Positions 33,865 through 42,576 are shown, counted from the stretch's first letter. The stretch: DNA of 64,000 nt from Actinoallomurus iriomotensis (GCF_030269445.1 NZ_BSTJ01000007.1:281957-345956), one strand, 5' to 3'. Numbers and translations are program-made. The notes: a model not told the origin generated them from the sequence alone.

Positions 33865-34522
33865 GTGAGCGGGTACGGCAAGGGTGAGGTCCGATCCACC
33901 GACGGGACGACGATCGGCTACCGGCGCTGGGGCGACGGCCCCGCGCTGATCCTCCTGCACGGTGGAATGCTGGCGTCGCAGCACCTCACCGGGCTCGCCG
34001 AGGCCCTCGCGGACGACTTCACCGTCTACGTGCCCGACCGCCGCGGACGCGGGCTGAGCGGCGGACACGGCGAGGACTACGGCGTCGCACGTGAGGTGGA
34101 GGACGTGCGGGCCCTGGTCGCGGAGACGGGGACGAACCGGATCTTCGGCCTGAGCTCCGGCGGACTCGTCGCCCTGCGCGCGGCCCTCGCCGTACCCGAA
34201 CTGGAGCGGATCGCGCTCTACGAGCCGCCGCTGGACGCCGGCGGCGCGATGCCGTTGGACTGGCTGCCGCGCTACGAGCGGGAGCTCGCGGCCGGTCGTA
34301 CGGGCGCCGCCCTGGTCACGGTCCCCCGCCTACCTCCGTGCCGCGCTGCGCCGGCTCGCCGCCGTGCTCCCGCACGCGCGGTGCGTGACCTTCCCCCGCC
34401 TCGACCATTCGGGCCCGACGAACGACGGGGACCCGCTCGTCGTGGCCGATGCGCTGCGGGACTTCTTCACGGCCGATCCCGGCCGACCCGGGCGGCCAGG
34501 CGGCGCAGGGCGTTCTCGGTGA
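33865..34522 (+). pseudogene. Alpha/beta hydrolase with internal deletion and frameshift
   Basis: Starts at GTG 33865 with AAGGAGG upstream. The first frame gives a normal N-terminal half: LLHGGML, PDRRGRGLSGGHG, nucleophile FGLSSGG, through GRTGAALVTV ending at 34323. The rest of that frame is non-hydrolase sequence. From 34322 the +1 frame gives a typical hydrolase C-terminus (SPAYLRAALRRLAAVLPHAR, then RLDHSGPTNDGDPLVVADAL with the catalytic His), stopping at 34522. About 80-90 residues including the catalytic acid strand are missing between the two parts. Its end overlaps the convergent GntR gene. Confidence 0.8.
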
Positions 34523-35201
34523 TGGCGAAGTGCTCGCCGGCGACCTCGGCGGCGCGTTCCGCGTCGCCGCCGAGCACCGCCTCGGCCAGGTCGCGGTGGT
34601 GCGGCCTGGCCTCCTCGTAGATCTCCCAGGTGTACGGCTCCTCCGACACGCCCAGGCTCACCTCCGACAGCAGGAGCTGGTGCAGCCGTACGAGGCGGGC
34701 GTTGTGCGTCGTGCGGGCGATCACCAGGTGCAGTTCGGTGTCGTGGCGGCGGGCCTCGGCCGGGTTCGCCGACCCCTCGAAGGCGGTCAGCGCCGCGCGG
34801 ATGGCCGCACGGTCGTCGTCGGTGGCGCGCTGGGCGGCGGTGCGGGCGATCAGGCTCTCGATCAGCCGCCGGTAGTCGAACAGGGCCTCGAAGTCCTCCC
34901 ACTGCGCGAGCAGCGCCTCGCGTACCGAGGTCTCGCTGGACTCGGCCCACTGGGCGCGGACGAACGCGCCGCCGCCCCGGCCTCTCCGCACCTCGATCAG
35001 GCCGGCCTCGGTCAGCCGCCGCAGCGCGGCGCGTACGCTCTCGCGGCTCACCTCGAGCAGCGCGGCCAGCTCGCGCTCGCTGGGCAGCCGGTCGCCCAGG
35101 CTGAACTCGCCCAGCGCGATCGCCGTCGACAGCCGGTGGGCGACCTGCTCGCCGGTCGTCGCGGCCCGCAGCGGGCCCAGCGGTGGCGGTTCCTCGGCCA
35201 A
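34467..35201 (-). CDS. GntR/FCD family regulator of the amide operon
   Basis: 244 residues from TTG 35201 (GGGG 6 bases upstream). Seen: winged HTH LPSERELAALLEVSRESVRA (about 39-58) with wing RRGRGGGAFV, then a helical FCD domain (FDYRRLIESLIARTAA, DTELHLVIARTT, HHRDLAEAVLGGD). Divergent from the aminopeptidase-permease-acetamidase operon with a 10-bp-arm palindrome between the two start codons, so it very likely controls that operon and itself. Confidence 0.88.
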   Translation of the reverse strand: MAEEPPPLGPLRAATTGEQVAHRLSTAIALGEFSLGDRLPSERELAALLEVSRESVRAALRRLTEAGLIEVRRGRGGGAFVRAQWAESSETSVREALLAQWEDFEALFDYRRLIESLIARTAAQRATDDDRAAIRAALTAFEGSANPAEARRHDTELHLVIARTTHNARLVRLHQLLLSEVSLGVSEEPYTWEIYEEARPHHRDLAEAVLGGDAERAAEVAGEHFAITENALRRLAARVGRDRP

Positions 35202-35224
35202 TGCGCACCCCGAAAGTCCGGCAC

Positions 35225-35251
35225 GTAAAGGTCTGGAAACTAGACCTTTAC
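35225..35251. promoter_or_regulatory. GntR operator palindrome
   Basis: Perfect 10-bp arms GTAAAGGTCT (35225-35234) and AGACCTTTAC (35242-35251) around a 7-bp spacer GGAAACT; the core TCTGGAAACTAGA fits the TCTnG-N3-CnAGA symmetry of FadR/FCD operators. It lies 24 bp before the GntR start and 49 bp before the operon start. Confidence 0.85.
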
Positions 35252-35299
35252 CCTCTTATGCTGCGTGGAATGTGATCCCAACTCTAGGAGGGTCTGCCG

Positions 35300-36181
35300 G
35301 TGAACGAGGGATACGCCGACTTCCGCGGCCACCGGACGTGGTACCGCGTGACCGGGGAGCCGGGCGCGGACAAGGCGCCCCTCGTGGTCCTGCACGGCGG
35401 GCCCGGCTGCACGCACGACTATCTCGACTCCCTGGCCGAACTGGCCGGCACCGGACGGGCGGTCGTCCACTACGACCAGCTCGGCAACGGCCGGTCCACG
35501 CACCTGCGCGACCGGGGCGCCGACTTCTGGACCGTCGAGCTGTTCGTGGAGGAGCTGGCCAACCTCATCGCCCATCTGGGCATCGGCGACCGCTACCACG
35601 TGCTGGGCCAGTCGTGGGGTGGCATGCTCGGCGCCGAGCACGCCGTCACCGGGCCCGCGGGCCTGCGGTCGCTGGTCATCGCCGACTCGCCGGCGTCGAT
35701 GGAGCTGTGGCTCGCCGCGGCCGGCGAACTGCGCGCACGGCTCCCGGCCGACGTCCAGGCGACGCTGCTCCGCCACGAGGAGGCCGGCACCACCGGCTCG
35801 GAGGAGTACACCCGGGCCACCCGGGTCTTCTACGACCGTCACGTCTGCCGGGTCCCGTGGCCCGAGGAGGTCGCGCGGACCTTCGCGGCGATGGACGAGG
35901 ACCCGACCGTCTACCACACGATGAACGGGCCGAGCGAGTTCCACGTGGTCGGGACGCTGAAGGACTGGACCATCATCGACCGGCTCGACCGCGTCGCCGT
36001 GCCCACCCTGCTGATCTCCGGGAAGTACGACGAGGCCACCCCCGAGGTCGTCCGGCCGTACGCCGACGGCATCGCCGACGTCCGGTGGCAGATCTTCGAA
36101 CACTCCAGCCACATGCCGCACGTGGAGGAGAAGGACGCCTGTCTCAAGGCCGTCGCCGCCTTCCTCGACCAGCACGACTGA
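35300..36181 (+). CDS. Proline iminopeptidase-family alpha/beta hydrolase
   Basis: 293 residues. Seen: [11 protein letters not shown] (31-41, the HGGPG oxyanion signature of peptidase S33), YDQLGNGRS, nucleophile GQSWGGML with Ser105, acid in ISGKYDEAT and His in HSSHMPH. Relatives hydrolyse N-terminal proline peptides or amino acid amides. GTG 35300 has GGAGGG 7 bases upstream. First gene of an operon with a permease and an acetamidase/formamidase, so amino acid amide or small peptide-amide hydrolysis is more likely than general peptidase work. Confidence 0.87.
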   Translation: MNEGYADFRGHRTWYRVTGEPGADKAPLVVLHGGPGCTHDYLDSLAELAGTGRAVVHYDQLGNGRSTHLRDRGADFWTVELFVEELANLIAHLGIGDRYHVLGQSWGGMLGAEHAVTGPAGLRSLVIADSPASMELWLAAAGELRARLPADVQATLLRHEEAGTTGSEEYTRATRVFYDRHVCRVPWPEEVARTFAAMDEDPTVYHTMNGPSEFHVVGTLKDWTIIDRLDRVAVPTLLISGKYDEATPEVVRPYADGIADVRWQIFEHSSHMPHVEEKDACLKAVAAFLDQHD

Positions 36182-36223
36182 GCCCTGCGAGCAGCACCAC
36201 CGACTGAGGAGGCCCCCACTCCC

Positions 36224-37588
36224 ATGTCCTCAGAGACCCTCCACTCCTTCGGGTACGAGCAGGAGCTCAAGCGCTCCCTCAGCCTGGCCGACCTGATGAT
36301 CTACGGCCTGGTGTTCATGGTCCCGATCGCGCCGTTCGCCATCTTCGGCGTGGTCTTCAACGGCGCCAAGGGCATGGTGCCGCTCACGTACGTGATCGGG
36401 CTGGTCGCGATGCTGTTCACCGCGCTCAGCTACCGCGAGATGTCGCGGGCCTTCCCGATCGCCGGCTCGGTCTACTCCTACGCGGGCCGCGGCATCAACG
36501 ACAAGGTCGGCTTCCTCGCCGGCTGGGCGATCCTGCTCGACTACCTGCTGGTTCCCACCCTGCTGTACGTCGTCAGCGCCGCCGCGCTCACCTCGCTGCT
36601 GCCGGGCGTGCCGCAGTGGCTCTGGATCGTGGCGTTCGTCCTGGTCAACACGGTCGTCAACTATCTCGGCATCGAGTCGACGGCCCGGCTCAACCGGCTG
36701 TTCCTGCTGCTGGAGATGATCGTGCTGGCGCTCTTCACGGCGTTCGGCATCGCGGCGATCGCGGCGCACAAGAACGGCGCGCACTTCTCGTTCGACCCGC
36801 TGCTCAAGCCGCACCTGGTCACGCCCGGCCTGATCTTCGGGGCGCTGTCCATCGCGGTGCTGAGCTTCCTCGGCTTCGACGGCATCTCGACGCTGTCGGA
36901 GGAGGTCAAGGACGGCGACCGGCGCCTCGTCGGCCGGGCCACGGTGCTGTCGCTGTGCGCGGTGGCCGCCCTGTTCATCGTCCAGACGTACGTGGCGTGC
37001 CTGCTGGTGCCGCACCAGACGTCGTTCGCCGACGGCGACCCGACCAACACCGCGTTCTACGACATCGCCAAGATCGCGAGCGGCGCCTGGCTCAAGACGA
37101 CCGTCGCGGTCGCCTCGGCACTGGCCGCGGGAGTCGCCAACTCCCTCGTCGCGCAGGCCGCCACCTCGCGCCTGCTGTTCAGCATGGCGCGCGACCGCAA
37201 GCTGCCCGCCTTCCTCGCGCACGTCCACCCCACGAGGAGGATTCCCGAGCGCGCCATCCTGTTCGTCTCGGTGCTCTCACTGATCCTCGGCCTGACGTTC
37301 GTGGGCCAGGTCGACCTGCTGTCGTCGCTGGTCAACTTCGGCGCGCTGTTCTCCTTCCTGCTGCTGCACGTCTCGGTGTTCGTGCACTTCGTGCTCAGGA
37401 ACGGGAGCCGCCGCTGGCACCTGCACCTGGTCGCCCCCGCCGTCGGCTTCGTGATCATCGGCTACGTCCTGGTCAACGCGGACACGCGCGCCAAGGTCGG
37501 CGGGATCATCTGGCTGGCCGTGGGCGCGGCCCTGCTCGTCTTCTACCGGCGGACCGGCCGGGGCACCGAGCTCTCTCTGGAGGACTGA
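36224..37588 (+). CDS. APC superfamily permease of the amide operon
   Basis: Membrane transporter of 454 residues, about 12 helices. Seen: LADLMIYGLVFMVPIAPFAIFG at TM1, RAFPIAGSVYSYAGRGI in TM3, and LSFLGFDGISTLSEEVKDG after TM6, all APC/AAT features. GAGGAGG lies 11 bases before ATG 36224. Cotranscribed: 42 bp after the hydrolase and only 2 bp before the acetamidase. It presumably brings in the amide or amine that the two hydrolases process. Confidence 0.88.
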   Translation: MSSETLHSFGYEQELKRSLSLADLMIYGLVFMVPIAPFAIFGVVFNGAKGMVPLTYVIGLVAMLFTALSYREMSRAFPIAGSVYSYAGRGINDKVGFLAGWAILLDYLLVPTLLYVVSAAALTSLLPGVPQWLWIVAFVLVNTVVNYLGIESTARLNRLFLLLEMIVLALFTAFGIAAIAAHKNGAHFSFDPLLKPHLVTPGLIFGALSIAVLSFLGFDGISTLSEEVKDGDRRLVGRATVLSLCAVAALFIVQTYVACLLVPHQTSFADGDPTNTAFYDIAKIASGAWLKTTVAVASALAAGVANSLVAQAATSRLLFSMARDRKLPAFLAHVHPTRRIPERAILFVSVLSLILGLTFVGQVDLLSSLVNFGALFSFLLLHVSVFVHFVLRNGSRRWHLHLVAPAVGFVIIGYVLVNADTRAKVGGIIWLAVGAALLVFYRRTGRGTELSLED

Positions 37589-37590
37589 CC

Positions 37591-38499
37591 ATGCACGTCA
37601 AGCGGACCGAGACGCACACCGCCTGGGACCGCGCGCTGGACCCGATCGCGACGGTCGCGCCCGGCGACGAGATCACCGTCGAGACCGCCGACGCGAGCGG
37701 CGGCCAGCTCACCGCCGGCTCGACCGCCGCCGACGTGCCCGGCCTGGACTTCACCCGGGTCAACCCGGTCACCGGCCCGTTCGCGGTCGAGGGCGCGCGG
37801 CCGGGTGACGCGCTCGTGGTCGACATCCTCGACGTGGAGGTCGGCTCCTGGGGCTGGACCGCCTGCATCCCCGGCTTCGGCCTGCTCGCCGAGGACTTCC
37901 CCGACCCGCACCTGCGCGTCTCCACCATCGCGGACGGCCGTGCCGAGCTGCTGCCCGGCGTCTCGGTGCCGGTCGTGCCGATGATCGGCACCATCGGCGT
38001 GGCGCCGCCCGAGCCCGGACCGCACCCGATGGTGCCGCCGAGCCGCTGGGGCGGCAACCTCGACGTGCGCCACATCGGCCCCGGCGCACGGCTCGTCCTG
38101 CCGGTCGGCGTCGAGGGCGCGCTGCTCTCGCTCGGCGACGCGCACGCCGCGATGGGCGACGGCGAGGTGAGCGGCACCGGCGTGGAGACCGACGCGACCG
38201 TACGGCTCCGGGTCGGGCTGCGCCGCGATGCCGCGCCGGGGACGCCGGTCATCGAGACGCACCCGCGCACCCACCGCACCGGGGCGGCGCTCGCCACGAC
38301 CGGAGTCGGACCCGACCTCATGGCCGCGGCGGTGGAGGCCACCCGCGCGCTCGTGGCGGAGATCGCCGCCCGTACCGGATTGGCCCCCGTCGACGCGTAC
38401 CTGCTGGCCGGCGTCGCCGCCGACCTGAAGATCTCCGAGGTCGTGGACGCGCCCAACTGGGTGGTGTCGGCGCATCTGGAGCTGGTCCACCTCGGCTGA
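37591..38499 (+). CDS. Acetamidase/formamidase family protein
   Basis: 302 residues of the FmdA/AmdA beta-sandwich family that hydrolyses short aliphatic amides to ammonia and the acid. Seen: AWDRALDPIATVAPGDEITVET, NPVTGPFAVEGARPGDALVVDI, PPSRWGGNLDVRHIGPGA and LSLGDAHAAMGDGEVSGTGVE, which carry the conserved Asp, His and Glu metal/active-site residues. ATG 37591 follows GGAGG 8 bases upstream, inside the permease end. Ends the operon at a palindrome that also serves the convergent gene. Confidence 0.9.
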   Translation: MHVKRTETHTAWDRALDPIATVAPGDEITVETADASGGQLTAGSTAADVPGLDFTRVNPVTGPFAVEGARPGDALVVDILDVEVGSWGWTACIPGFGLLAEDFPDPHLRVSTIADGRAELLPGVSVPVVPMIGTIGVAPPEPGPHPMVPPSRWGGNLDVRHIGPGARLVLPVGVEGALLSLGDAHAAMGDGEVSGTGVETDATVRLRVGLRRDAAPGTPVIETHPRTHRTGAALATTGVGPDLMAAAVEATRALVAEIAARTGLAPVDAYLLAGVAADLKISEVVDAPNWVVSAHLELVHLG

Positions 38500-38516
38500 G
38501 GCCTCAGCCGAGGTGG
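38487..38516. terminator. 30-bp perfect palindrome overlapping two convergent gene ends
   Basis: CCACCTCGGCTGAGG (38487-38501) followed by its exact complement to 38516. It encodes His-Leu-Gly-stop at the end of both the acetamidase (plus) and the gene at 38504 (minus). Likely a shared bidirectional terminator built into the coding ends. Confidence 0.75.
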
Positions 38517-38875
38517 AGGGTCACCGCCGCCTCCGTCTTCTCCTGCACGACGCTGTAGCCCGTGTCGCGCAGGAGCGCGGTGAACCGGTCGCGCGGTCCG
38601 CCGTCCGGCACCTCGACGCGCGCCCGCGCCGCCGGGGAGTAGCGCCGGCGGATGGTGGTCCCGTCGTACTGGTACAGCCCCCACTGCGCCCACGGCACGT
38701 CCGGCGCCGGATCCTCGTGCTGCATCCAGGCCATCCAGACGTCGCCGTGGACGTACCAGCAGTGGATCGCGCCCTTCCGCCACGCGCCCCGGTGACGGAT
38801 CCAGACCCAGGGATTCCGAGCCTCGACCCGGTAGGAGCCGGACGGATAGTGATCGAGCTGACGGGCATCGCGCAT
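38504..38875 (-). CDS. Hypothetical protein under a LexA-like box
   Basis: 123 residues, no family recognised. Aromatic-rich first half (NPWVWIRHRGAWRKGAIHCWYVHGDVWMAWMQHED) with nine Trp, then a strand-rich tail ending VVQEKTEAAVTLHLG. No signal peptide or membrane segment. ATG 38875 has little Shine-Dalgarno. A near-perfect LexA palindrome starts 13 bases upstream, the same geometry as the gene at 24492-24740. Function unknown; cytoplasmic. Confidence 0.65.
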   Translation of the reverse strand: MRDARQLDHYPSGSYRVEARNPWVWIRHRGAWRKGAIHCWYVHGDVWMAWMQHEDPAPDVPWAQWGLYQYDGTTIRRRYSPAARARVEVPDGGPRDRFTALLRDTGYSVVQEKTEAAVTLHLG

Positions 38876-38887
38876 GACCAGGCATTC

Positions 38888-38903
38888 TCGAACAAACTTT
38901 CGA
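38888..38903 (-). promoter_or_regulatory. LexA-like box, one mismatch
   Basis: TCGAAC-AAAC-TTTCGA (38888-38903) matches TCGAAC-N4-GTTCGA at 11 of 12 fixed positions. Its near edge is 13 bases from the ATG at 38875, exactly as for the perfect box at 24753-24768 and its gene. Confidence 0.5.
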
Positions 38904-38982
38904 ATGATCGCAAGTTCGCCCTGGTCAAGAATTGATCCGTATCGCCTGGCGGAACGAAGTGCCGATCAGCGCGTACTCGCGC

Positions 38983-40050
38983 CTACGATCCCGTCACCTT
39001 GCCGTTCACCGCGAGGACGGCCGCCGCGCACGCGGCGCCGACCTCCTCGATCGTGGGCGCCGGGATGTCCTCGCGCGCCGGCTCCGGGCGCAGGTCCGCC
39101 GCGTCGCCGATGAGCGTCACGCCGCTGTCCAGCAGGTCGGCGACGTCCTCGGCGCTCCAGGCCGCGACGCACGACCGCCAGTGCGCCGGGATCGCGATGC
39201 GCGGCCCGCGCTCGGCGCGCGACTGGAAGCCGTCGGTCAGCACCGCCTCCCGCAGCCGCCGGGCCCGGTCCGACGGCCAGCCGGCCGACGCCAGCGCGGC
39301 GTTGAGCGAGGTGAGGACCACGGCCTCGGGCGCGGTCAGCCCCGTGTGCACGGGCCGCTCGGCCTCGTCGGAGCGGAACGTGAGACCGGGCACGCCGATC
39401 GCCTCGGCGAAGCGCGCCCACAGCAGCTCCGGCGGACGGCCGGGACTGGTCACCACGCGCACGCGGGACTCGCCCACCTCGCGCGCCCAGCGCCGTACGA
39501 GGCGCCCGATCGCGAACGCCCGCCACAGATGCAGGTCGACGTCCTCCTCGATCCGCGCCGACGGCATGCGTCGCTGCTCGGCCAGCATGTCGAGGTAACG
39601 CTCGAATCCGAGACGCCGGCCGTTGCGGACGTGCTGCTGCCACAGCGACGGCAGCGACCGGCTCAGGCTCCGCGCGGTCACCACGACCTCGACGTCCCGT
39701 ACGGCCAGCCGGTCGAGCAGCGCGCGGATCGCCGACGCGCGGAGCACCGAGAGCGCCTCGGCGGACAGCAGGACCGTCCCTTTGGTGCGGGCGACCTGGC
39801 GTTCGAGGGTCTTCCACGCGCCCTTCTCCGCCGCGGCCCGCTGCTCGGACACCCAGGGGTACTCCGGCCCGAGCAGGCCATAGGAGGCCCATTCGTGGTT
39901 CTCCGTGCGGCGCCGCCGCTTGCCGGCGGGTGTCACCGGGTAGACGACGCCGGCGTCGGCCAGTTCCCCGGCGCCGCTCGCGATGAGCTCCTGGAGGTAG
40001 GTCGTGCCGGACTTCTGCAGGCCTATGTGCAAGATCAGGCGGGATGCCAT
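38983..40050 (-). CDS. Sulfotransferase-family protein
   Basis: 355 residues. The N-terminus LILHIGLQKSGTTYLQELI (5-23) is the 5'-phosphosulfate-binding loop of PAPS-dependent sulfotransferases and nucleotide kinases-like folds; VEVVVTARSLSRSLPSLWQQH (about 119-139) matches the 3'-phosphate-binding Arg/Ser region. The middle carries basic and Trp-rich segments; the C-terminus is diverged. Likely transfers sulfate to a carbohydrate or small molecule. Stands alone, divergent from an amidohydrolase by 179 bp. Acceptor unknown. Confidence 0.8.
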   Translation of the reverse strand: MASRLILHIGLQKSGTTYLQELIASGAGELADAGVVYPVTPAGKRRRRTENHEWASYGLLGPEYPWVSEQRAAAEKGAWKTLERQVARTKGTVLLSAEALSVLRASAIRALLDRLAVRDVEVVVTARSLSRSLPSLWQQHVRNGRRLGFERYLDMLAEQRRMPSARIEEDVDLHLWRAFAIGRLVRRWAREVGESRVRVVTSPGRPPELLWARFAEAIGVPGLTFRSDEAERPVHTGLTAPEAVVLTSLNAALASAGWPSDRARRLREAVLTDGFQSRAERGPRIAIPAHWRSCVAAWSAEDVADLLDSGVTLIGDAADLRPEPAREDIPAPTIEEVGAACAAAVLAVNGKVTGS

Positions 40051-40229
40051 CGGCCACCGTTCGCCGCAAAGGAATGGTCAAGGGATGGCAAATGAGATTA
40101 GACGTGATGCGACCGGCGGCCGTTGCTGTGCCGGAATCACCGGGTGAACAGATCATGTCCAAACCCGGACGCGGGCATGAGCGTTCGCTTGACGTCGACT
40201 GCGTGTTCCCTTGTGAGAGGGGGTGACCG

Positions 40230-41837
40230 GTGATCCGCGAGAACCCGCCGGTGCTGTTCCGCGCCGCCTGCGTCCTCACGCTCGACGGGCCGGAGACCGA
40301 GGCGTTCGCCGTGGACGGCGACCGGATCCGCGCCGTCGGCGACCTGGCCGCGCTGCGGTCGCGGTTCCCCGGCGCCCGCGAGGTCGATCTCGGCGCGGCC
40401 ACGGTCGTCCCCGGCCTGCACGACGCCCACGTCCACCTCGTGCACGCCGCCGAGGAACTGCTGCGCCTCGACCTGTCGGCGGCCGCGGTGAGCGGGGTGG
40501 AGGACCTCCTGGGCCGCGTCGGCGCGGAGACGCGTACGACCGAGGCCGGGACCTGGATCCGCGGCGGCCGGTACGACGACGCCAAGACCGGGCCGCTCAC
40601 GCGCTGGGACCTGGACCGGGCCGCGCCGGACCACCCGGTGCTCGTCGTGCAGGTGGCCGGGCACTGGGGCGTCGCGAACTCCCGCGCGCTACGCGAACTG
40701 GGCATCGACGAGTCCTCGCCGCCTCCGGCCGGGGGAGAGTACGGCCGTTCCCCCGACGGGCGCCTGGACGGGCGGCTGATCGAACGCGCGCTGCTGAACG
40801 TGGCCTATCGGGGGACGGCGCGCGGCGGCGCCGTGCTGCCGGCCGCCTCGCCGGAGGAGCGGCTGCGGGGCCTGGAGCGTGTCGTCCGGCGGTGGCACGC
40901 CGCGGGCCTCACCTCGATCTGCGACGCGCTGGTCGCGCCGCCGGACGTGGAGCTGCTGCGGCGGGCGCGGGACCGTGGCCTGCTGACGCTGCGGGTCGGC
41001 ATGCTGCTGTCCTTCGACCACTACGACCGGGCGCGCGCCCTGGGGGTCGGGAGCGGCTTCGGCGACGACTTCCTGCGCTTCGTGGGGGTGAAGGCGTTCG
41101 CGGACGGGGCGGTCGGCGGCCGCACGTGCCTGCTGTCCGAGCCGTACGCCGACGGCGGCGGCCACGGCATGCAGACGACCTCGACGGAGGACCTGTTCGA
41201 GGCCGTGGCGACGGTGCACCGGGGCGGCGACCGGATCGGCGTGCACGCGAACGGCGACGCGGCGATCCGCCTGGTCCTGGACGCCTTCGCCGCCGCGCGG
41301 CGGGACTTCCCCCGGCCGGGCCTCCGGCACCGCATCGAGCACTGCTCGGTCGTGGACGAGGACATCCTGGCGCGGATGCGTGACCTGGACGCCGTCGCCG
41401 TCCCGTTCGCGGGCTACGTCGCGTACCACGGGGACGCGCTGAACCACTGGTACGGCCCGTCGCGTACGGAGCGGATGTTCGCGCACCGGTCCTTCCTGGA
41501 CGCGGGCGTGACCGTGGCGGGCTCGTCGGACCATCCGTGCGGCCCGTACGAGCCGCTGGTGGGCGTCCAGTCGATGGTGACGCGGGAGGGCCTGGACGAC
41601 GGGGCCCCGGTCGGCGTCTCGCAGCGGGTGAGCGTGGAGGAGGCGCTGCGCGTCTACACGATCGGCTCCGCCGAGGCGGAGGGCGTGGCCTCCACACGCG
41701 GGCGCCTCGCGCCCGGGTACGCGGCCGACTTCGTGGTCCTGGGCGAGAACCCGCTGACCGCCGACCCGCACGGCATCGCGTCCATCCCGGTGCACGCGAC
41801 GTATGTCGCCGGCCGCCGCGTCCACGGCGGCGTTTGA
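40230..41837 (+). CDS. Amidohydrolase family 3 protein (YtcJ-like)
   Basis: Metal-dependent hydrolase of 535 residues. Seen: first metal site LHDAHVHL (63-70), GRYDDAKTG, HANGDAAIR and RIEHCSVVDED in the barrel, and the C-terminal AGSSDHPCGPYEP with the catalytic Asp, then GRLAPGYAADFVVL closing the small beta domain. YtcJ-like enzymes act on N-formyl or N-acyl compounds. GTG 40230 has a GGGGG run 8 bases upstream; an overlapping GTG at 40223 is in another frame. No partner genes. Confidence 0.88.
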   Translation: MIRENPPVLFRAACVLTLDGPETEAFAVDGDRIRAVGDLAALRSRFPGAREVDLGAATVVPGLHDAHVHLVHAAEELLRLDLSAAAVSGVEDLLGRVGAETRTTEAGTWIRGGRYDDAKTGPLTRWDLDRAAPDHPVLVVQVAGHWGVANSRALRELGIDESSPPPAGGEYGRSPDGRLDGRLIERALLNVAYRGTARGGAVLPAASPEERLRGLERVVRRWHAAGLTSICDALVAPPDVELLRRARDRGLLTLRVGMLLSFDHYDRARALGVGSGFGDDFLRFVGVKAFADGAVGGRTCLLSEPYADGGGHGMQTTSTEDLFEAVATVHRGGDRIGVHANGDAAIRLVLDAFAAARRDFPRPGLRHRIEHCSVVDEDILARMRDLDAVAVPFAGYVAYHGDALNHWYGPSRTERMFAHRSFLDAGVTVAGSSDHPCGPYEPLVGVQSMVTREGLDDGAPVGVSQRVSVEEALRVYTIGSAEAEGVASTRGRLAPGYAADFVVLGENPLTADPHGIASIPVHATYVAGRRVHGGV

Positions 41838-41838
41838 T

Positions 41839-42005
41839 GGTCGCGCTCGCCTCCTCACTCGCTACGCGGACGGCTCGTCCCTCACCGTCCACTCCGCTCG
41901 CTCGTCGGCTCGCCGCACGCATTTGCCGGTCGCGCTCGCCTCCTCACTCGCTACGCGGACGGCTCGTCCCTCACCGTCCACTCCGCTCGCTCGTCGGCTC
42001 GCCGC
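41839..42005. repeat. 78-bp perfect direct repeat
   Basis: Two identical 78-bp copies, 41839-41916 and 41928-42005, separated by ACGCATTTGCC (period 89 bp). They begin GGTCGCGCTCGCCTCC and end GTCGGCTCGCCGC. They fill the gap between the amidohydrolase and the convergent TetR gene (stop 42012). Internal CTCGC/GAGCG words match the fragment at 33797-33819. Confidence 0.93.
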
Positions 42006-42011
42006 TCCGGG

Positions 42012-42560
42012 TCAGCCGACGAGTTCCAGGGCGAGGGTCAGGCCGGCGGCGTGGCGTTCCTCGGCGGCGATGTCGGTGTCCTGCAGGACGAACATCGCGG
42101 CGTTGATCGAGGCCAGGGCCATCACGCACTTGAGCTGGGTGAGGGCCGGGGCGTCCCGGTCGGTCAGCAGGCGGACCATCGTGCGCATCCGCTCCTGCAG
42201 CTGTTCGCCGACGGACAGCTCGCGCATCGAGGAGCGTACGTCCTGGAGCAGCCGTCGCATGCCGGGCGGGCTGTCGTGGGCCAGCCGGGCGTACCGCTGG
42301 ACCAGCTCCCTGCGGGTCTCCGTGGTGCGGGGCTGGTCGCGGAGCCAGGCGATGGTCGCGTCGATCTCGGCGATGAGGCCGTCGAAGAGGCTGACGACGA
42401 TGTCCTCTTTGCTGTTGAAGTGGTAGTAGAGCGCCGCCTTCGTCACGTGGAGACGCTCGGCGATCTCCCGCAGCGAGGTCTTCTCGTAGCCGTGCTCGGC
42501 GAACAGCTCCAGCGCCGTCGCCTGGATCCGCTCGCGTGTGTCGCTTCGGCGCTCGCCCAT
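42012..42560 (-). CDS. TetR family repressor of the adjacent MFS pump
   Basis: 182 residues: HTH ELFAEHGYEKTSLREIAERLHVTKAALYYHFNSKEDIV (about 18-55), then a helical ligand domain with Gly-poor, Arg-rich helices (TRRELVQRYARLAHDSPPGMRRLLQ). ATG 42560 has GGGGCGGGGG upstream. Divergent from the drug-efflux-type MFS gene with two operator-like sites between, so it most likely represses the pump and responds to a transported compound. Confidence 0.88.
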   Translation of the reverse strand: MGERRSDTRERIQATALELFAEHGYEKTSLREIAERLHVTKAALYYHFNSKEDIVVSLFDGLIAEIDATIAWLRDQPRTTETRRELVQRYARLAHDSPPGMRRLLQDVRSSMRELSVGEQLQERMRTMVRLLTDRDAPALTQLKCVMALASINAAMFVLQDTDIAAEERHAAGLTLALELVG

Positions 42561-42576
42561 CCCCCGCCCCACCTGC

